Source: Brytella acorum
GTDB lineage: Bacteria; Pseudomonadota; Alphaproteobacteria; Acetobacterales; Acetobacteraceae
Reading direction: 5' to 3'
DNA: 64,000 bases
Assembly: GCF_029309905.1 (NCBI RefSeq)
Contig: NZ_JARBJP010000001.1
Span: forward strand, 124,001-188,000
Made by a program: the position numbers and the translations under genes. Of this stretch, positions 53,491-61,772 are shown one piece after another (the first letter of the stretch is position 1; every line of letters starts with the position of its first letter). Under the pieces are notes generated by a model, which was given only the letters and a program-made list of their open reading frames with translations, searched no databases and was not told the DNA's origin.

Positions 53491-53697
53491 ATGGGCATCT
53501 CCGTCGATCTGGACGCGCTTCTGCGCGAACGCGGCATGTCGCTGACGGAACTTTCCGAGCGCGTCGGGCTGACTCTCGCCAATCTGTCCATTCTCAAAAC
53601 CGGCAAAGCCAAGGCGATCCGTTTTTCGACGCTCGAGGCGATCTGCCGCGAATTACGGTGTCAGCCGGGAGACCTGTTGCGGTATGAGAATGAATAG
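53491..53697 (+). CDS. XRE family regulator of the YozG type
   Basis: 68-residue single-domain Cro/CI-like DNA-binding protein. The HTH covers about 10-45 (LLRERGMSLTELSERVGLTL, then ANLSILKTGKAKAIRFSTLE) and the end LRCQPGDLLRYE is the standard tail of this subgroup (HTH_26). It is the last gene of the DUF2975 operon and probably represses it at the TTATCG palindromes upstream. Translation is coupled to the preceding gene by a three-base gap. Confidence 0.88.
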   Translation: MGISVDLDALLRERGMSLTELSERVGLTLANLSILKTGKAKAIRFSTLEAICRELRCQPGDLLRYENE

Positions 53698-53747
53698 ATC
53701 AACTGAAACGTGAGCAAAAACCATCAACGGGTCTTGAGGACGAAGCC

Positions 53748-54125
53748 ATGCGTTTCACACGCGTCATACCGATCCTGCGCATTTTCGATCTCACCAGGGC
53801 GCGGGAATTCTACTGCGACTTTCTCGGCTTTACCGTGAGTATGGAGCATCGCTTCGAACCGGGACTGCCGGTTTATATGGCCGTCGAACGGGCCGGAATG
53901 GAGCTTCACCTGTCCGAGCATCACGGCGACGCCTGTCCCGGATCGACGGTATTTGTGTGGATGACGGGCATTCATGATTTCCACATCGAACTGAGTGCCA
54001 GGCACTACGTCTGTGCGCGGCCCGGTATCGAGCGACTGCCATGGGGCCAGCAACTCCAGGTCTGCGATCCGTTTGGCAATCGCATTCGGTTTTGCGAACG
54101 CTGCGCCCCGACGGGAGCACAATGA
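53748..54125 (+). CDS. VOC/glyoxalase superfamily protein
   Basis: 125 residues with a VOC fold of the bleomycin-resistance/glyoxalase-like type: two beta-alpha-beta-beta-beta units (ILRIFDLTRAREFYCDFLGF and LPWGQQLQVCDPFGNRIRF). Metal-site positions H43?, E and H include MELHLSEHHGDA, but the residues are not fully canonical, so it may be a binding protein or an enzyme of unknown substrate. A good GAGGACG ribosome site precedes the ATG. It ends before a bidirectional terminator. Confidence 0.83.
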   Translation: MRFTRVIPILRIFDLTRAREFYCDFLGFTVSMEHRFEPGLPVYMAVERAGMELHLSEHHGDACPGSTVFVWMTGIHDFHIELSARHYVCARPGIERLPWGQQLQVCDPFGNRIRFCERCAPTGAQ

Positions 54126-54162
54126 GTCCAGAATTCGAAACGATCCGCATGTGATGAAATAA

Positions 54163-54190
54163 AAAACGCCGGGACGGAACCCGGCGTTTT
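54163..54190. terminator. bidirectional terminator between VOC gene and TonB receptor
   Basis: Eleven-bp perfect stem AAAACGCCGGG / CCCGGCGTTTT with a six-base loop (54174-54179), T/A runs on both sides. It serves two convergent genes. Confidence 0.85.
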
Positions 54191-54218
54191 CGTTTCTGTC
54201 TGTCGTGGGAAAGTTCGA

Positions 54219-56705
54219 TCAGAAATCCACGCTGGCCGAGCCGATCACGGAGAAAGGCGAGGCGATCGTGTAGTTCGTGTAAGCACCTGCAATTTTGGAG
54301 CCGTAGACGCCTGTGACGGTCTTGGAGTTTGTCGCGACACCGCTGACAAAGCCGAGATAGTGATTGTTGGCGATGTTCTGGATATTCAGCTTCAGGGTCG
54401 GAGATTTGAGAAAGCCGACATTGTTGAAGCGATAGCCCGCATTGACGTTCATGCGCACATAACCGGGGATCGACAGGTCATTGTTGAAGGTCGCGTACTG
54501 CTTGCCCTGATACTTCAGGCTGAAGCCCGAAAAAAGATGGCCGTCATCGTAATCGAGGTTGAAACCCACCTGATAGCGCGATGTCTGTGGCGCGAATTTG
54601 CCCTTCGTATGGACGTAATCGCTGATGGAGCCTGTGCCCGCAGCAAGATTATTGTCGCTTCGGGCATCGATATATTCGAAGGAAGCATAGGGGCGGATAT
54701 TGTGGAACGGGCGGGTGCCGATTTCGGCGTCCACACCGGTTGCGTGCATGCCACCACCGTTGACGCTTCGTGAGTAGTAATCGTTATTACCGCTATTCAC
54801 GACCTGCGTATAAAGGCGGTTCGTGAAATTGTAGTGGAAGAAGGTGATGGAACTCATCACGTCGGGACCCTGGTAACGCCAGCCCGCCTCTTCCGAAATC
54901 GAGTATTCCGCCTTCTGGTTCGGATTGGCGTGCGTGGCGTAGCCCGATCCAGGAAAATAGGCACCCGCGTCATAGAGGGACACGTTCATCGGAATACGGA
55001 AATTCGTCGTCGACGACGCGAATAGCTGGTTCTCGTTGTTGATCTTGTAGCGGAACGAGACTGCCGGCAGCGGCTGCTGCCATGAACCGCGGATATAGCG
55101 GCCTGTCGAGGTGTCTGGCAGGTTATTCTGTCCGTCGCGATTGACGACCGTGTATTTCAGACCGGCTTCGATGTTCAACCGATTGTTCAGAAGCGACAGG
55201 CTGTCGGCGATGAACATCGTGTGGACGCGCGTCTGGGTGAACGTGTCGCGATACTGGGCCGTAGCGCCATTATCGAGGATCATGTTTTCACCGCCACCGT
55301 ACAGATCCAGCGGCTTGCCCGTATTGTAATCGATCATGCTGAAAGGGCCAGTCTGGCGCTGCTTGGAATATTCGAACCAGTAGCCGACTTCCAGGCGGTT
55401 GATGCCAGTATGAAGCGTGAGCTTCGTGGTCGCGCCAGGACGGTAGGTCTGCGTATTTGACGGGTTATAGAGCAGTAACGACGGGGTATTGGAGGCGTTA
55501 TAGTCCCCGATCGAACCATTCACCTTGCTAGCGCCGTATTGATAGTTTTTCAGCTTGGTGCTGTAGGCACCCCCGCCATTGCCGTTACCGTACCAGAAAT
55601 ACGGCGTTTCCGTCAGTGTCAGATTGTCCGTCAGCTTGAACGTGGAGGGCGCGGAAGCGTAGATGTTGGTGAACGGGTTGCGATGGAGTTGATAGTAATT
55701 GCCGTCCGTCGGCTTTTTGGGATCCCATGTCGAATCCCAGACGTTGTTCTTGATCATGTTGTTGACGAGGGTGTTGTAACCCTTGCCGCTGTTGAGCGTG
55801 TTGATGTCCGACAGGCTGGAAACGCGGGTCGAGGGAAATGTCACGCCTTGCGTCTGACTTCCGATGAGGCTGAAGGAGACGACGTTGCCATTGCCCCACT
55901 CGTTCACCCATTTGGTTTCGCCGTGCAGCCTGCCCTGATGGCCGGGGCCGCGCCACATGTGTTCGTCCACGGCCGAGAAGGAGACGAAACCCCGCAGGTT
56001 GGAATGGCCGATGTAACCGGTATCCACGCGCCCGAAGATGCGTTTTGCCGCGTACGACCCGTACGAGCCGACCAGCTTTCCACCAAAATGAGTATCGGGA
56101 CTGAGGAGATACATGTCCACAGCGCCGCCGGTGGCGGAGATGTGCGGGCTGTCGAGGTCGGCCGAGCCCTGTTCGACGTTGATCGTGCGCAGGTTTTCAG
56201 AGTCCACGATTTCCTGTGGATAGACTGCGTAGCTGCCGATGTCGTTGATCGGAAAGCCTTCGAGCGTGAAGCCGATCTGGTTGGAGTTAAGGCCGCGCAT
56301 CGTCATGTTGCCGCCGGTCAGGCCCATGGGATCGCTATCCGACGTGTTGACGCCCGGCAGCATCGCGATGAGCTGCATCGGATTGAGGCCGTTCGCCTGT
56401 TTGTCGATATATTCCTGCGTGATGGTTGAACGCGATTTCGGGGCGTCTTCCTTGATCATCAGACCGGCGCCGATCTGCTTGTGACGCTGGCCGCGCACTT
56501 CAAGATGTTCTGCTTTGATATCGGTGGGAGCGGTCGCGCCCATCATGGAAGGCTGATCGCTGCTGGCGCTTGCAGCCTTGGCGGCGGCTTTTGACGGCGT
56601 CTTGCCGGACGTATCCGGTGCCTGTGCGGCCAGTGCGAGGGAGGTTGGCATCGCCAGCGTGAAGAGCGCGGAAGTCGCTAGGAGGCGTCGCATGAGAGAG
56701 GGCAT
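54219..56705 (-). CDS. TonB-dependent outer-membrane receptor
   Basis: 828 residues. Signal peptide (MPSLMRRLLATSALFTLAMP.., ending ALAAQ), an Ala/Ser/Lys-rich linker, a plug domain (about 90-190, LNPMQLIAMLPGVN and MTMRGLNSNQIGFTLEGFP), then a 22-strand barrel of about 600 residues with an aromatic terminal residue (..ASVDF). Energised by TonB-ExbBD for uptake of iron chelates or other large nutrients; the ligand cannot be assigned. No ferric uptake box is clear, but a TetR-like palindrome lies 65-88 bases upstream. Confidence 0.93.
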   Translation of the reverse strand: MPSLMRRLLATSALFTLAMPTSLALAAQAPDTSGKTPSKAAAKAASASSDQPSMMGATAPTDIKAEHLEVRGQRHKQIGAGLMIKEDAPKSRSTITQEYIDKQANGLNPMQLIAMLPGVNTSDSDPMGLTGGNMTMRGLNSNQIGFTLEGFPINDIGSYAVYPQEIVDSENLRTINVEQGSADLDSPHISATGGAVDMYLLSPDTHFGGKLVGSYGSYAAKRIFGRVDTGYIGHSNLRGFVSFSAVDEHMWRGPGHQGRLHGETKWVNEWGNGNVVSFSLIGSQTQGVTFPSTRVSSLSDINTLNSGKGYNTLVNNMIKNNVWDSTWDPKKPTDGNYYQLHRNPFTNIYASAPSTFKLTDNLTLTETPYFWYGNGNGGGAYSTKLKNYQYGASKVNGSIGDYNASNTPSLLLYNPSNTQTYRPGATTKLTLHTGINRLEVGYWFEYSKQRQTGPFSMIDYNTGKPLDLYGGGENMILDNGATAQYRDTFTQTRVHTMFIADSLSLLNNRLNIEAGLKYTVVNRDGQNNLPDTSTGRYIRGSWQQPLPAVSFRYKINNENQLFASSTTNFRIPMNVSLYDAGAYFPGSGYATHANPNQKAEYSISEEAGWRYQGPDVMSSITFFHYNFTNRLYTQVVNSGNNDYYSRSVNGGGMHATGVDAEIGTRPFHNIRPYASFEYIDARSDNNLAAGTGSISDYVHTKGKFAPQTSRYQVGFNLDYDDGHLFSGFSLKYQGKQYATFNNDLSIPGYVRMNVNAGYRFNNVGFLKSPTLKLNIQNIANNHYLGFVSGVATNSKTVTGVYGSKIAGAYTNYTIASPFSVIGSASVDF

Positions 56706-56769
56706 GTCTGTCCTGGGCGGTCATGGGCGTGGGGCGGGTTCGGCGAATTCGTCGGTTGGCATTCCGGCA

Positions 56770-56793
56770 AAACCTGACCGATTGGTCAGGTTT
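56770..56793. promoter_or_regulatory. 10-bp palindrome upstream of the TonB receptor (TetR-type operator)
   Basis: AAACCTGACC (56770-56779) and its exact reverse complement (56784-56793) with a four-base centre. The core TGACC-GATT-GGTCA form is typical of TetR-family operators. The receptor start is 64 bases away. No TetR gene is present in the window. Confidence 0.5.
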
Positions 56794-56908
56794 ATGAGCA
56801 TGAAAAAGCCTTGCGATTCGTTCGTCTGCCGCGATGAGTTTTCTTACGCCAGGATGAACATTTTGTGTGTGACGGATTTAAGTCACGAGAATTTCGGCCG
56901 AAGCTGTA

Positions 56909-57676
56909 TTAAATCGGCAACAGGTATCGTCTGAGCGCTTCGTCGTCCTTGTAAAAGGTACGAATACGTGTGGCCTCTGTCGGGGAGAGCGTGTGCGTCT
57001 CGCGGTTGCTGACATTCAAGCGGGGAACGGAACGGTTCTTGAGAGCGGGAATGAGATCTGGGACCCGACCTACGCTACGCAGGGGAAACAGATAATCGAC
57101 GCCACATTTGCCGCTTTTATCCAGGAGATACCAGGATTGTGGCCGGAAGACGTGATCGAGGCGATACGGATCGGAGACTGAGGCCAGGTGGTCGATGGCG
57201 TCGCTCACGGAACGGAACTGACTGTAAATTTTCTGAAAATGTGCGTGCAGAGCGACATTACGGCCGCCGCCGTGCCTTGCGAAGTCATAAGCCGAAAGAA
57301 AGCGCTCCACGGGGTCTCGCCAGATGGCGAAACGTGTGATGCCGTCTGTGAACAGGTCCGGAGCGGCGCGCTCGTAATAGCGTATCGAATTGTGGCATTC
57401 GCTGCGGCCATACAGGAGCGTGGCGATGGACGTGCCGGCGTTTTTAGGGACGTGGATAAAGAGCGTTTTGAGTTCGCGGATACGATGTATGCGTTCGCGT
57501 CGGTTGCTGCCGGCCGGAAGCGGCAGACCGAGCCGCGCGGCCCGGTCATGGAGATCGCCCACATGCGGACTCCCCAGCGTCAAGGCCATCACGCGATGAC
57601 GCAGGCCCTGCTTCCTTGATGGCGCCACCCGGGGCTGAATACAGGAAGAGACACTGTTCTCGAACGTATAACCCAT
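56909..57676 (-). CDS. sulfotransferase family protein
   Basis: 255 residues from the ATG at 57676 (start uncertain; the frame reaches a TTG at 57769, and an ATG at 57589 is a shorter option). The PAPS 5'-phosphosulfate loop is FIHVPKNAGTSIATLLY and the 3'-phosphate site is RDPVERFLSAYDF, which define the Sulfotransfer_2 type. It probably sulfates a polysaccharide or lipid, or may be an inactive relative. Not linked to any other sulfation gene in the window. The C-terminus (ALRRYLLPI) is intact. Confidence 0.8.
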   Translation of the reverse strand: MGYTFENSVSSCIQPRVAPSRKQGLRHRVMALTLGSPHVGDLHDRAARLGLPLPAGSNRRERIHRIRELKTLFIHVPKNAGTSIATLLYGRSECHNSIRYYERAAPDLFTDGITRFAIWRDPVERFLSAYDFARHGGGRNVALHAHFQKIYSQFRSVSDAIDHLASVSDPYRLDHVFRPQSWYLLDKSGKCGVDYLFPLRSVGRVPDLIPALKNRSVPRLNVSNRETHTLSPTEATRIRTFYKDDEALRRYLLPI

Positions 57677-57790
57677 CCACTCCGGCCCTCGTTTCCGTTG
57701 TTCGAATGGAAAGAAACTGCGGATGCGGGGAGGGCAGGGCAACGCCAAGAATGTGAAGAAACCGGCCAATTGTAACTGTGTCGTACTAAG

Positions 57791-58744
57791 TCATTTTTCC
57801 GGTCTTTTTGCGTATTTTCTCGCAATGAGCGTACACACCAGGATCTGGACCTGATGATAGATCATCAGGGGCAGCACAGTCGTCCCGACGATAGCGGTGG
57901 GAAAAAGAATGTTTGCCATGGGTACGCCGGTGGCGAGGGATTTTTTCGACCCGCAAAACATGACGGAGATCGCGCTGGCTTCCGGCAGGCCGAGCGCTCT
58001 GCCAAGCAGGCGGGTGAGGGTCAGCACGAGCCCCAGAAGGGCAATATCCATCGCCGCCATCACCGCGAGGTCGTGACCGGACACGCGATGCCACAGCCCC
58101 GCGACGACGGCGTGGCTGAAGGCCGTATAGACGACCAGGACGATCGACCCGCGGTCGCTGAGAGAAAGGAGCGTCTTGTTCCGTTTCGCCCAGCCACCGA
58201 GGCGGGAATGAAGCAGTTGGCCTAGGGCGAAGGGCAGCAGGAGCTGCGTGACGATGTCCAGAAGGGCATTTCCTGACCAGACGCCGCCCTGATGAAGCAC
58301 GAAACCGACCAGCACGGGCGTCATGACCACGCCGACAAGGTTCGACAGGGTCGCGGCGCAAATGGAGGCCGGAACATTGCCGCGCGCGATGGATGTCAAG
58401 GCGATGGAGGACTGGACCGTCGAAGGCAGGCAGCACAGGAACAGGATGCCGAGCCACATGTCATGGTCGAGCAGATGCGGAGCCGCCGCCTGGAGTGACA
58501 GCCCCAGAACCGGGAAAAGGCCGAACGTGCAGAGCAGAACGGCCGCCTGTAATTTCCAGTCCCTGATGCTTTCCAGAACGCTGCGTGGTTCCAGTCGCGC
58601 CCCTTGCAGGAAGAACATGAAGGCGATGCAGAGGTTGGTCAGGACACCCAGATCGACGGCGATGCTGCCGTGACAGGGAAGGAAAGTCGCAAGCGTCAGG
58701 GCGGCGACAAGGCTGAGCAGGAAAGGATCGATCAGTCGGAGCAT
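57791..58744 (-). CDS. bile acid:sodium symporter family protein (YfeH-like)
   Basis: 317 residues from the ATG at 58744 (MLRLIDPFLLSLV), with about nine to ten membrane helices of the SBF-like fold (CMFFLQGARL.., LPSTVQSSIALTSIARGN with a crossover motif, SVMFCGSKKSLATGVPMA). This DUF4137/YfeH subgroup transports organic anions of unknown identity and is distinct from true bile-acid transporters. The frame is open further upstream to 58888, but that region is non-native. It is separated by 85 bases from arfB. Confidence 0.88.
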   Translation of the reverse strand: MLRLIDPFLLSLVAALTLATFLPCHGSIAVDLGVLTNLCIAFMFFLQGARLEPRSVLESIRDWKLQAAVLLCTFGLFPVLGLSLQAAAPHLLDHDMWLGILFLCCLPSTVQSSIALTSIARGNVPASICAATLSNLVGVVMTPVLVGFVLHQGGVWSGNALLDIVTQLLLPFALGQLLHSRLGGWAKRNKTLLSLSDRGSIVLVVYTAFSHAVVAGLWHRVSGHDLAVMAAMDIALLGLVLTLTRLLGRALGLPEASAISVMFCGSKKSLATGVPMANILFPTAIVGTTVLPLMIYHQVQILVCTLIARKYAKRPEK

Positions 58745-58829
58745 CGGTCTATCTCGGCGAGACAACCCGGTTCTGGCAAGGGACGGCGCGTTCGGCGGTC
58801 CGTGTCGCAGGTGCCGATTCCTTGTATCC

Positions 58830-59252
58830 TTAATCGTCGATCCGTGTCTGACGGTTGCGTTTGATGCCGCCGCGATGGGTTTTGTCATCCACGCGGCGGC
58901 GACGCGCCGAACGGGAGGGGCGAGTCGGAACGCGAAAGCGCGGCTTTTCGGCAGCTTCGCGGATCAGTTCGGCCAGCCGTTCGCGAACATCCTCGATATT
59001 GCGCATCTGGCTTCTGAAACGCTGCCCGGTCAGGACAATGACGCCAGCACTTGTCATGCGATGGCCCGCGATGCGTTCGAGGCGCTGGAAAAGGGCCGGC
59101 GGGAGCGCTGCGCAGCCAGCCGCGTCGAAGCGTAACTGCACCGCGCTGAATGTTTTCTGCACATTCTGTCCCCCGGGGCCGGACGCCAGCAGATGCGTGA
59201 TTTCGAGCCGGTCATCGTCGATGCTCAGGCCGGGCATGATGTCGAGCGGCAT
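58830..59252 (-). CDS. arfB: alternative ribosome-rescue factor/peptidyl-tRNA hydrolase ArfB
   Basis: 140 residues. The catalytic GGQ (27-29, in ASGPGGQNVQK) is that of class I release-factor-like proteins. The C-terminal basic tail (RPSRSARRRRVDDKTHRG..KRNRQTR) enters the empty mRNA channel and lets the protein free stalled ribosomes. GGAAGGAATAACC precedes the ATG at 59252; the longer open frame to 59498 is antisense-like and ignored. The next upstream gene ends 19 bases away. Confidence 0.93.
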   Translation of the reverse strand: MPLDIMPGLSIDDDRLEITHLLASGPGGQNVQKTFSAVQLRFDAAGCAALPPALFQRLERIAGHRMTSAGVIVLTGQRFRSQMRNIEDVRERLAELIREAAEKPRFRVPTRPSRSARRRRVDDKTHRGGIKRNRQTRIDD

Positions 59253-59271
59253 GGTTATTCCTTCCGACGGC

Positions 59272-59646
59272 TCATTGGTCCGCAAGATCGCGAAAGCGGA
59301 CGTAGGACATCTTGTCCCGGAAAAGAAACAGCACGTAGTAGTCCTTGCGATGACCACGGGTTCGCGACGTGCGTGCATAGAACGGATAAACGTCGCACGG
59401 ACCGTCATAGCCCGCCGGAGCGGGTTCCGAAGATGTCTGGCAACGGCATCGGAAGATCGGCGCATATTCTGCGGCGGGACCGTCATTGAGGCGCACATGG
59501 AAAAGATTGCGCCGGTATTTCCGCAACCGGTCGGGCACGACGAAAATCATGCCATGTTCCAGGAAGCCGTCTGACTGCGCCGGACTTTCGAAATACCGCA
59601 TGTCCTGCGGCATGTCGTGAAAATGATTGTATCCCTGAACGATCAT
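59272..59646 (-). CDS. hypothetical protein, 124 residues
   Basis: Not recognised. Cytoplasmic, basic, with a conserved-looking aromatic and cysteine-containing core (APIFRCRCQT, KDYYVLFLFRDKM). No signal peptide or membrane helix. It lies in the same orientation as arfB with a 19-base gap, so it is probably in the same transcript. Its ribosome site is weak. The product ends cleanly at YVRFRDLADQ. Confidence 0.6.
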   Translation of the reverse strand: MIVQGYNHFHDMPQDMRYFESPAQSDGFLEHGMIFVVPDRLRKYRRNLFHVRLNDGPAAEYAPIFRCRCQTSSEPAPAGYDGPCDVYPFYARTSRTRGHRKDYYVLFLFRDKMSYVRFRDLADQ

Positions 59647-59678
59647 GCCGTCGTTCTAACGACGCGGATGATCCGGCG

Positions 59679-60482
59679 CTATGGGGAAGGGATCTTGCCA
59701 GAGGACGTCGTGGCCCAGATATCGCGGGAAATATTCATGGCGGTCAGGCGTTTTTCCACTTCCGCCAGCAGTCCGGCATCACCATCCGTGCCCAGCTCCG
59801 ACAGATTACGGTGCATCGCGAGCAGAATATCGGATGTCGCTTCGCCCACCGCGCGTCGCCACCATTCCAGCGCTTCCTCGCGACGGTTTTCCGCCAGGAG
59901 AAGTGTCGCGTAGTTGTGCCGTCCTCGATAATCGCCGCCTTCCGCGGAGCGACGATACCACGCGCGCGCAAGCATGGGGTCGCGCCGCGTATGCCAACCT
60001 TCTTCCGTGAACCGGGCGACGAGGTTCATCGACTTGGCGTGGCCCTGTTCGGCGGCCTTTCGAAACAACGAGAGCGCGCGCGGTCGATCGACAGCGACGC
60101 CGAGCCCGCGCATCGTCATGATCCCAAGATTATATGTTCCCCATAAATCGCCCAGTGCCATCGCCATTTCGTAATATCGGATGGCTTCGCCCAGTTCGCG
60201 CGTGCAGCCCCACCCGAACTGGTGGCAGCGCCCGAGCATGTTATACGCTGGGCCATATCCGGCGTTGGCGGCGATCTCGAACCATTGTCGGGCTCTATGT
60301 GGATCGCGGGAGATGTAGCTGCCATCGAGCAGGATGTCGCCCCATTTGACCTGATCCAGAACGTGACCTTCGAGGGCGCGCTGCCGAATCTCCGCGATGG
60401 GCTGGGGCAGGGGATGCGTGGTCGGCGAGCGTCCACGGCCGGGGGGGCGCCGGAAGAGCTGTCGGAAGCGGTGTATCATCAC
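59679..60482 (-). CDS. Sel1-repeat protein
   Basis: 267 residues with about five Sel1/TPR-like units from residue 36 to 215. Examples are DQVKWGDILLDGSYISRDPH, AYNMLGRCHQFGWGCTRELG, WGTYNLGIMTMRGLGVAVDR and SMNLVARFTEEGWHTRRDPM. These stack as a protein-interaction solenoid. The N-terminus is basic, without an obvious signal peptide. In acetic acid bacteria such genes often accompany a TonB receptor and PiuC, both present elsewhere in this window. Length and repeat spacing are regular. Confidence 0.85.
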   Translation of the reverse strand: MMIHRFRQLFRRPPGRGRSPTTHPLPQPIAEIRQRALEGHVLDQVKWGDILLDGSYISRDPHRARQWFEIAANAGYGPAYNMLGRCHQFGWGCTRELGEAIRYYEMAMALGDLWGTYNLGIMTMRGLGVAVDRPRALSLFRKAAEQGHAKSMNLVARFTEEGWHTRRDPMLARAWYRRSAEGGDYRGRHNYATLLLAENRREEALEWWRRAVGEATSDILLAMHRNLSELGTDGDAGLLAEVEKRLTAMNISRDIWATTSSGKIPSP

Positions 60483-60691
60483 AATATGGCTGTCATGACC
60501 GTGACGTCACGGACATGAGGGGAAGAATGAGGGTATGAAGCACGAAGGTGATAAAAACGCAATTAAGAATTGGTCGCATATCATAAATGTTATTTAGTAA
60601 CGAACCGGCAACGGACTTGCGCGTTCGGTTTCCCATTGTCTTCATGGTAATCACTGTCCTCGTTCCGAACATGACATTGAAAGAATTGCCA

Positions 60692-61717
60692 ATGTTCTTC
60701 TACCGGCGGGGGCGGATGGCGCCTCGTCTTCCATCTTCGCAGAGCTGTTCTGCAAGATCTGGCGGTTTTGCCTGCGTCGGTCTGATGACTCTGGCCGGGT
60801 GGTCCGTGTGCGGCGCGGCGCTGGCAGATCCTCCGGCATCGCCCGCAGCGTTTACCGCGCCGGTCACAGCGCCGGTCACAGCGCCCGACGACAGCGCCCC
60901 CATCATCATTCCGCCGCTGCCGGTCGCGACCGAGCCGCAGGCCCGCGCGGAGGCCGTGCGGCTGGCACATGAAATGGCCCGAAGCGTGCCGCGCTATACA
61001 GCCTATACCCTGGCGGTTCGTGAGCGGTTCGTGGCTCTGGCCCGTCAGCAGGTCGCAGCCGCGCAGGTCGTCATCGACAGGCCCCAGATCCTGATGGTCG
61101 TCGATCGCAATCCCCGTATTCAGGCGCTGTGTTTCGTGCTGGCTTTCCCCGGAGACGTGCCCTGGGAGACGCTGGGTGGCACGCCCGTCTCGACGGGACA
61201 GTCAGGGCGCAAATTCTACTACATCACGCCCACTGGCGTGTTTCCCAATACACCGGATCGTCTTGGCTATCGCGCGGAAGGCACGAAGAATGAAAACGGT
61301 ATCCGGGGGATCGGGGCCAAAGGCATGCGCGTGTGGGACATGGGCTGGCAGAAGGCCGTGAAAGGATGGCGCCCCGATCATGAAACCGGCGATATCCGGC
61401 TGGAAATTCATGCGACCGATCCGGATTTTCTGGAGCGTCGGCTCGGTCGTCCGGCATCCGAAGGCTGTGTGCGAATTCCGGCGGCCATGAACCGGTTCAT
61501 GGATCATTATGGTCTGCTGGACGCCCAGTACGAACGCGCCGCCAGTTATGATGGTCGTTTCCGGGCGTTGCTTCCAAAAGACAGAAAACCCTCTCTGATT
61601 GCGGGCGATTCTCTTGTCGTGGTGGACTCGGCCCTGCCGCCCCCCGTCGTGCCCCTTCCCGTCGCATCCGGAACACAGGTCCCTGAGCATCCGGACATCA
61701 CAAACAGGGGAAGCTGA
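60692..61717 (+). CDS. YkuD-type L,D-transpeptidase
   Basis: 341 residues from the ATG at 60692 (the start is uncertain; 60716 gives a cleaner signal peptide and 60587 is the longest). A signal peptide (GGFACVGLMTLAGWSVCGAA..) precedes a Pro/Ala/Thr-rich linker. The L,D-transpeptidase domain follows (about 135-300), with the catalytic Cys in PASEGCVRIPAAM and the preceding histidine in EIHATDPDF. It makes or modifies 3-3 peptidoglycan crosslinks or attaches proteins to the wall. It stands alone, with about 209 bases free upstream. Confidence 0.85.
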   Translation: MFFYRRGRMAPRLPSSQSCSARSGGFACVGLMTLAGWSVCGAALADPPASPAAFTAPVTAPVTAPDDSAPIIIPPLPVATEPQARAEAVRLAHEMARSVPRYTAYTLAVRERFVALARQQVAAAQVVIDRPQILMVVDRNPRIQALCFVLAFPGDVPWETLGGTPVSTGQSGRKFYYITPTGVFPNTPDRLGYRAEGTKNENGIRGIGAKGMRVWDMGWQKAVKGWRPDHETGDIRLEIHATDPDFLERRLGRPASEGCVRIPAAMNRFMDHYGLLDAQYERAASYDGRFRALLPKDRKPSLIAGDSLVVVDSALPPPVVPLPVASGTQVPEHPDITNRGS

Positions 61718-61772
61718 CGCCAGCAACGTGATGTCACTGTTCGACGTGCGACTGGCTTTTTACTGATACGGC

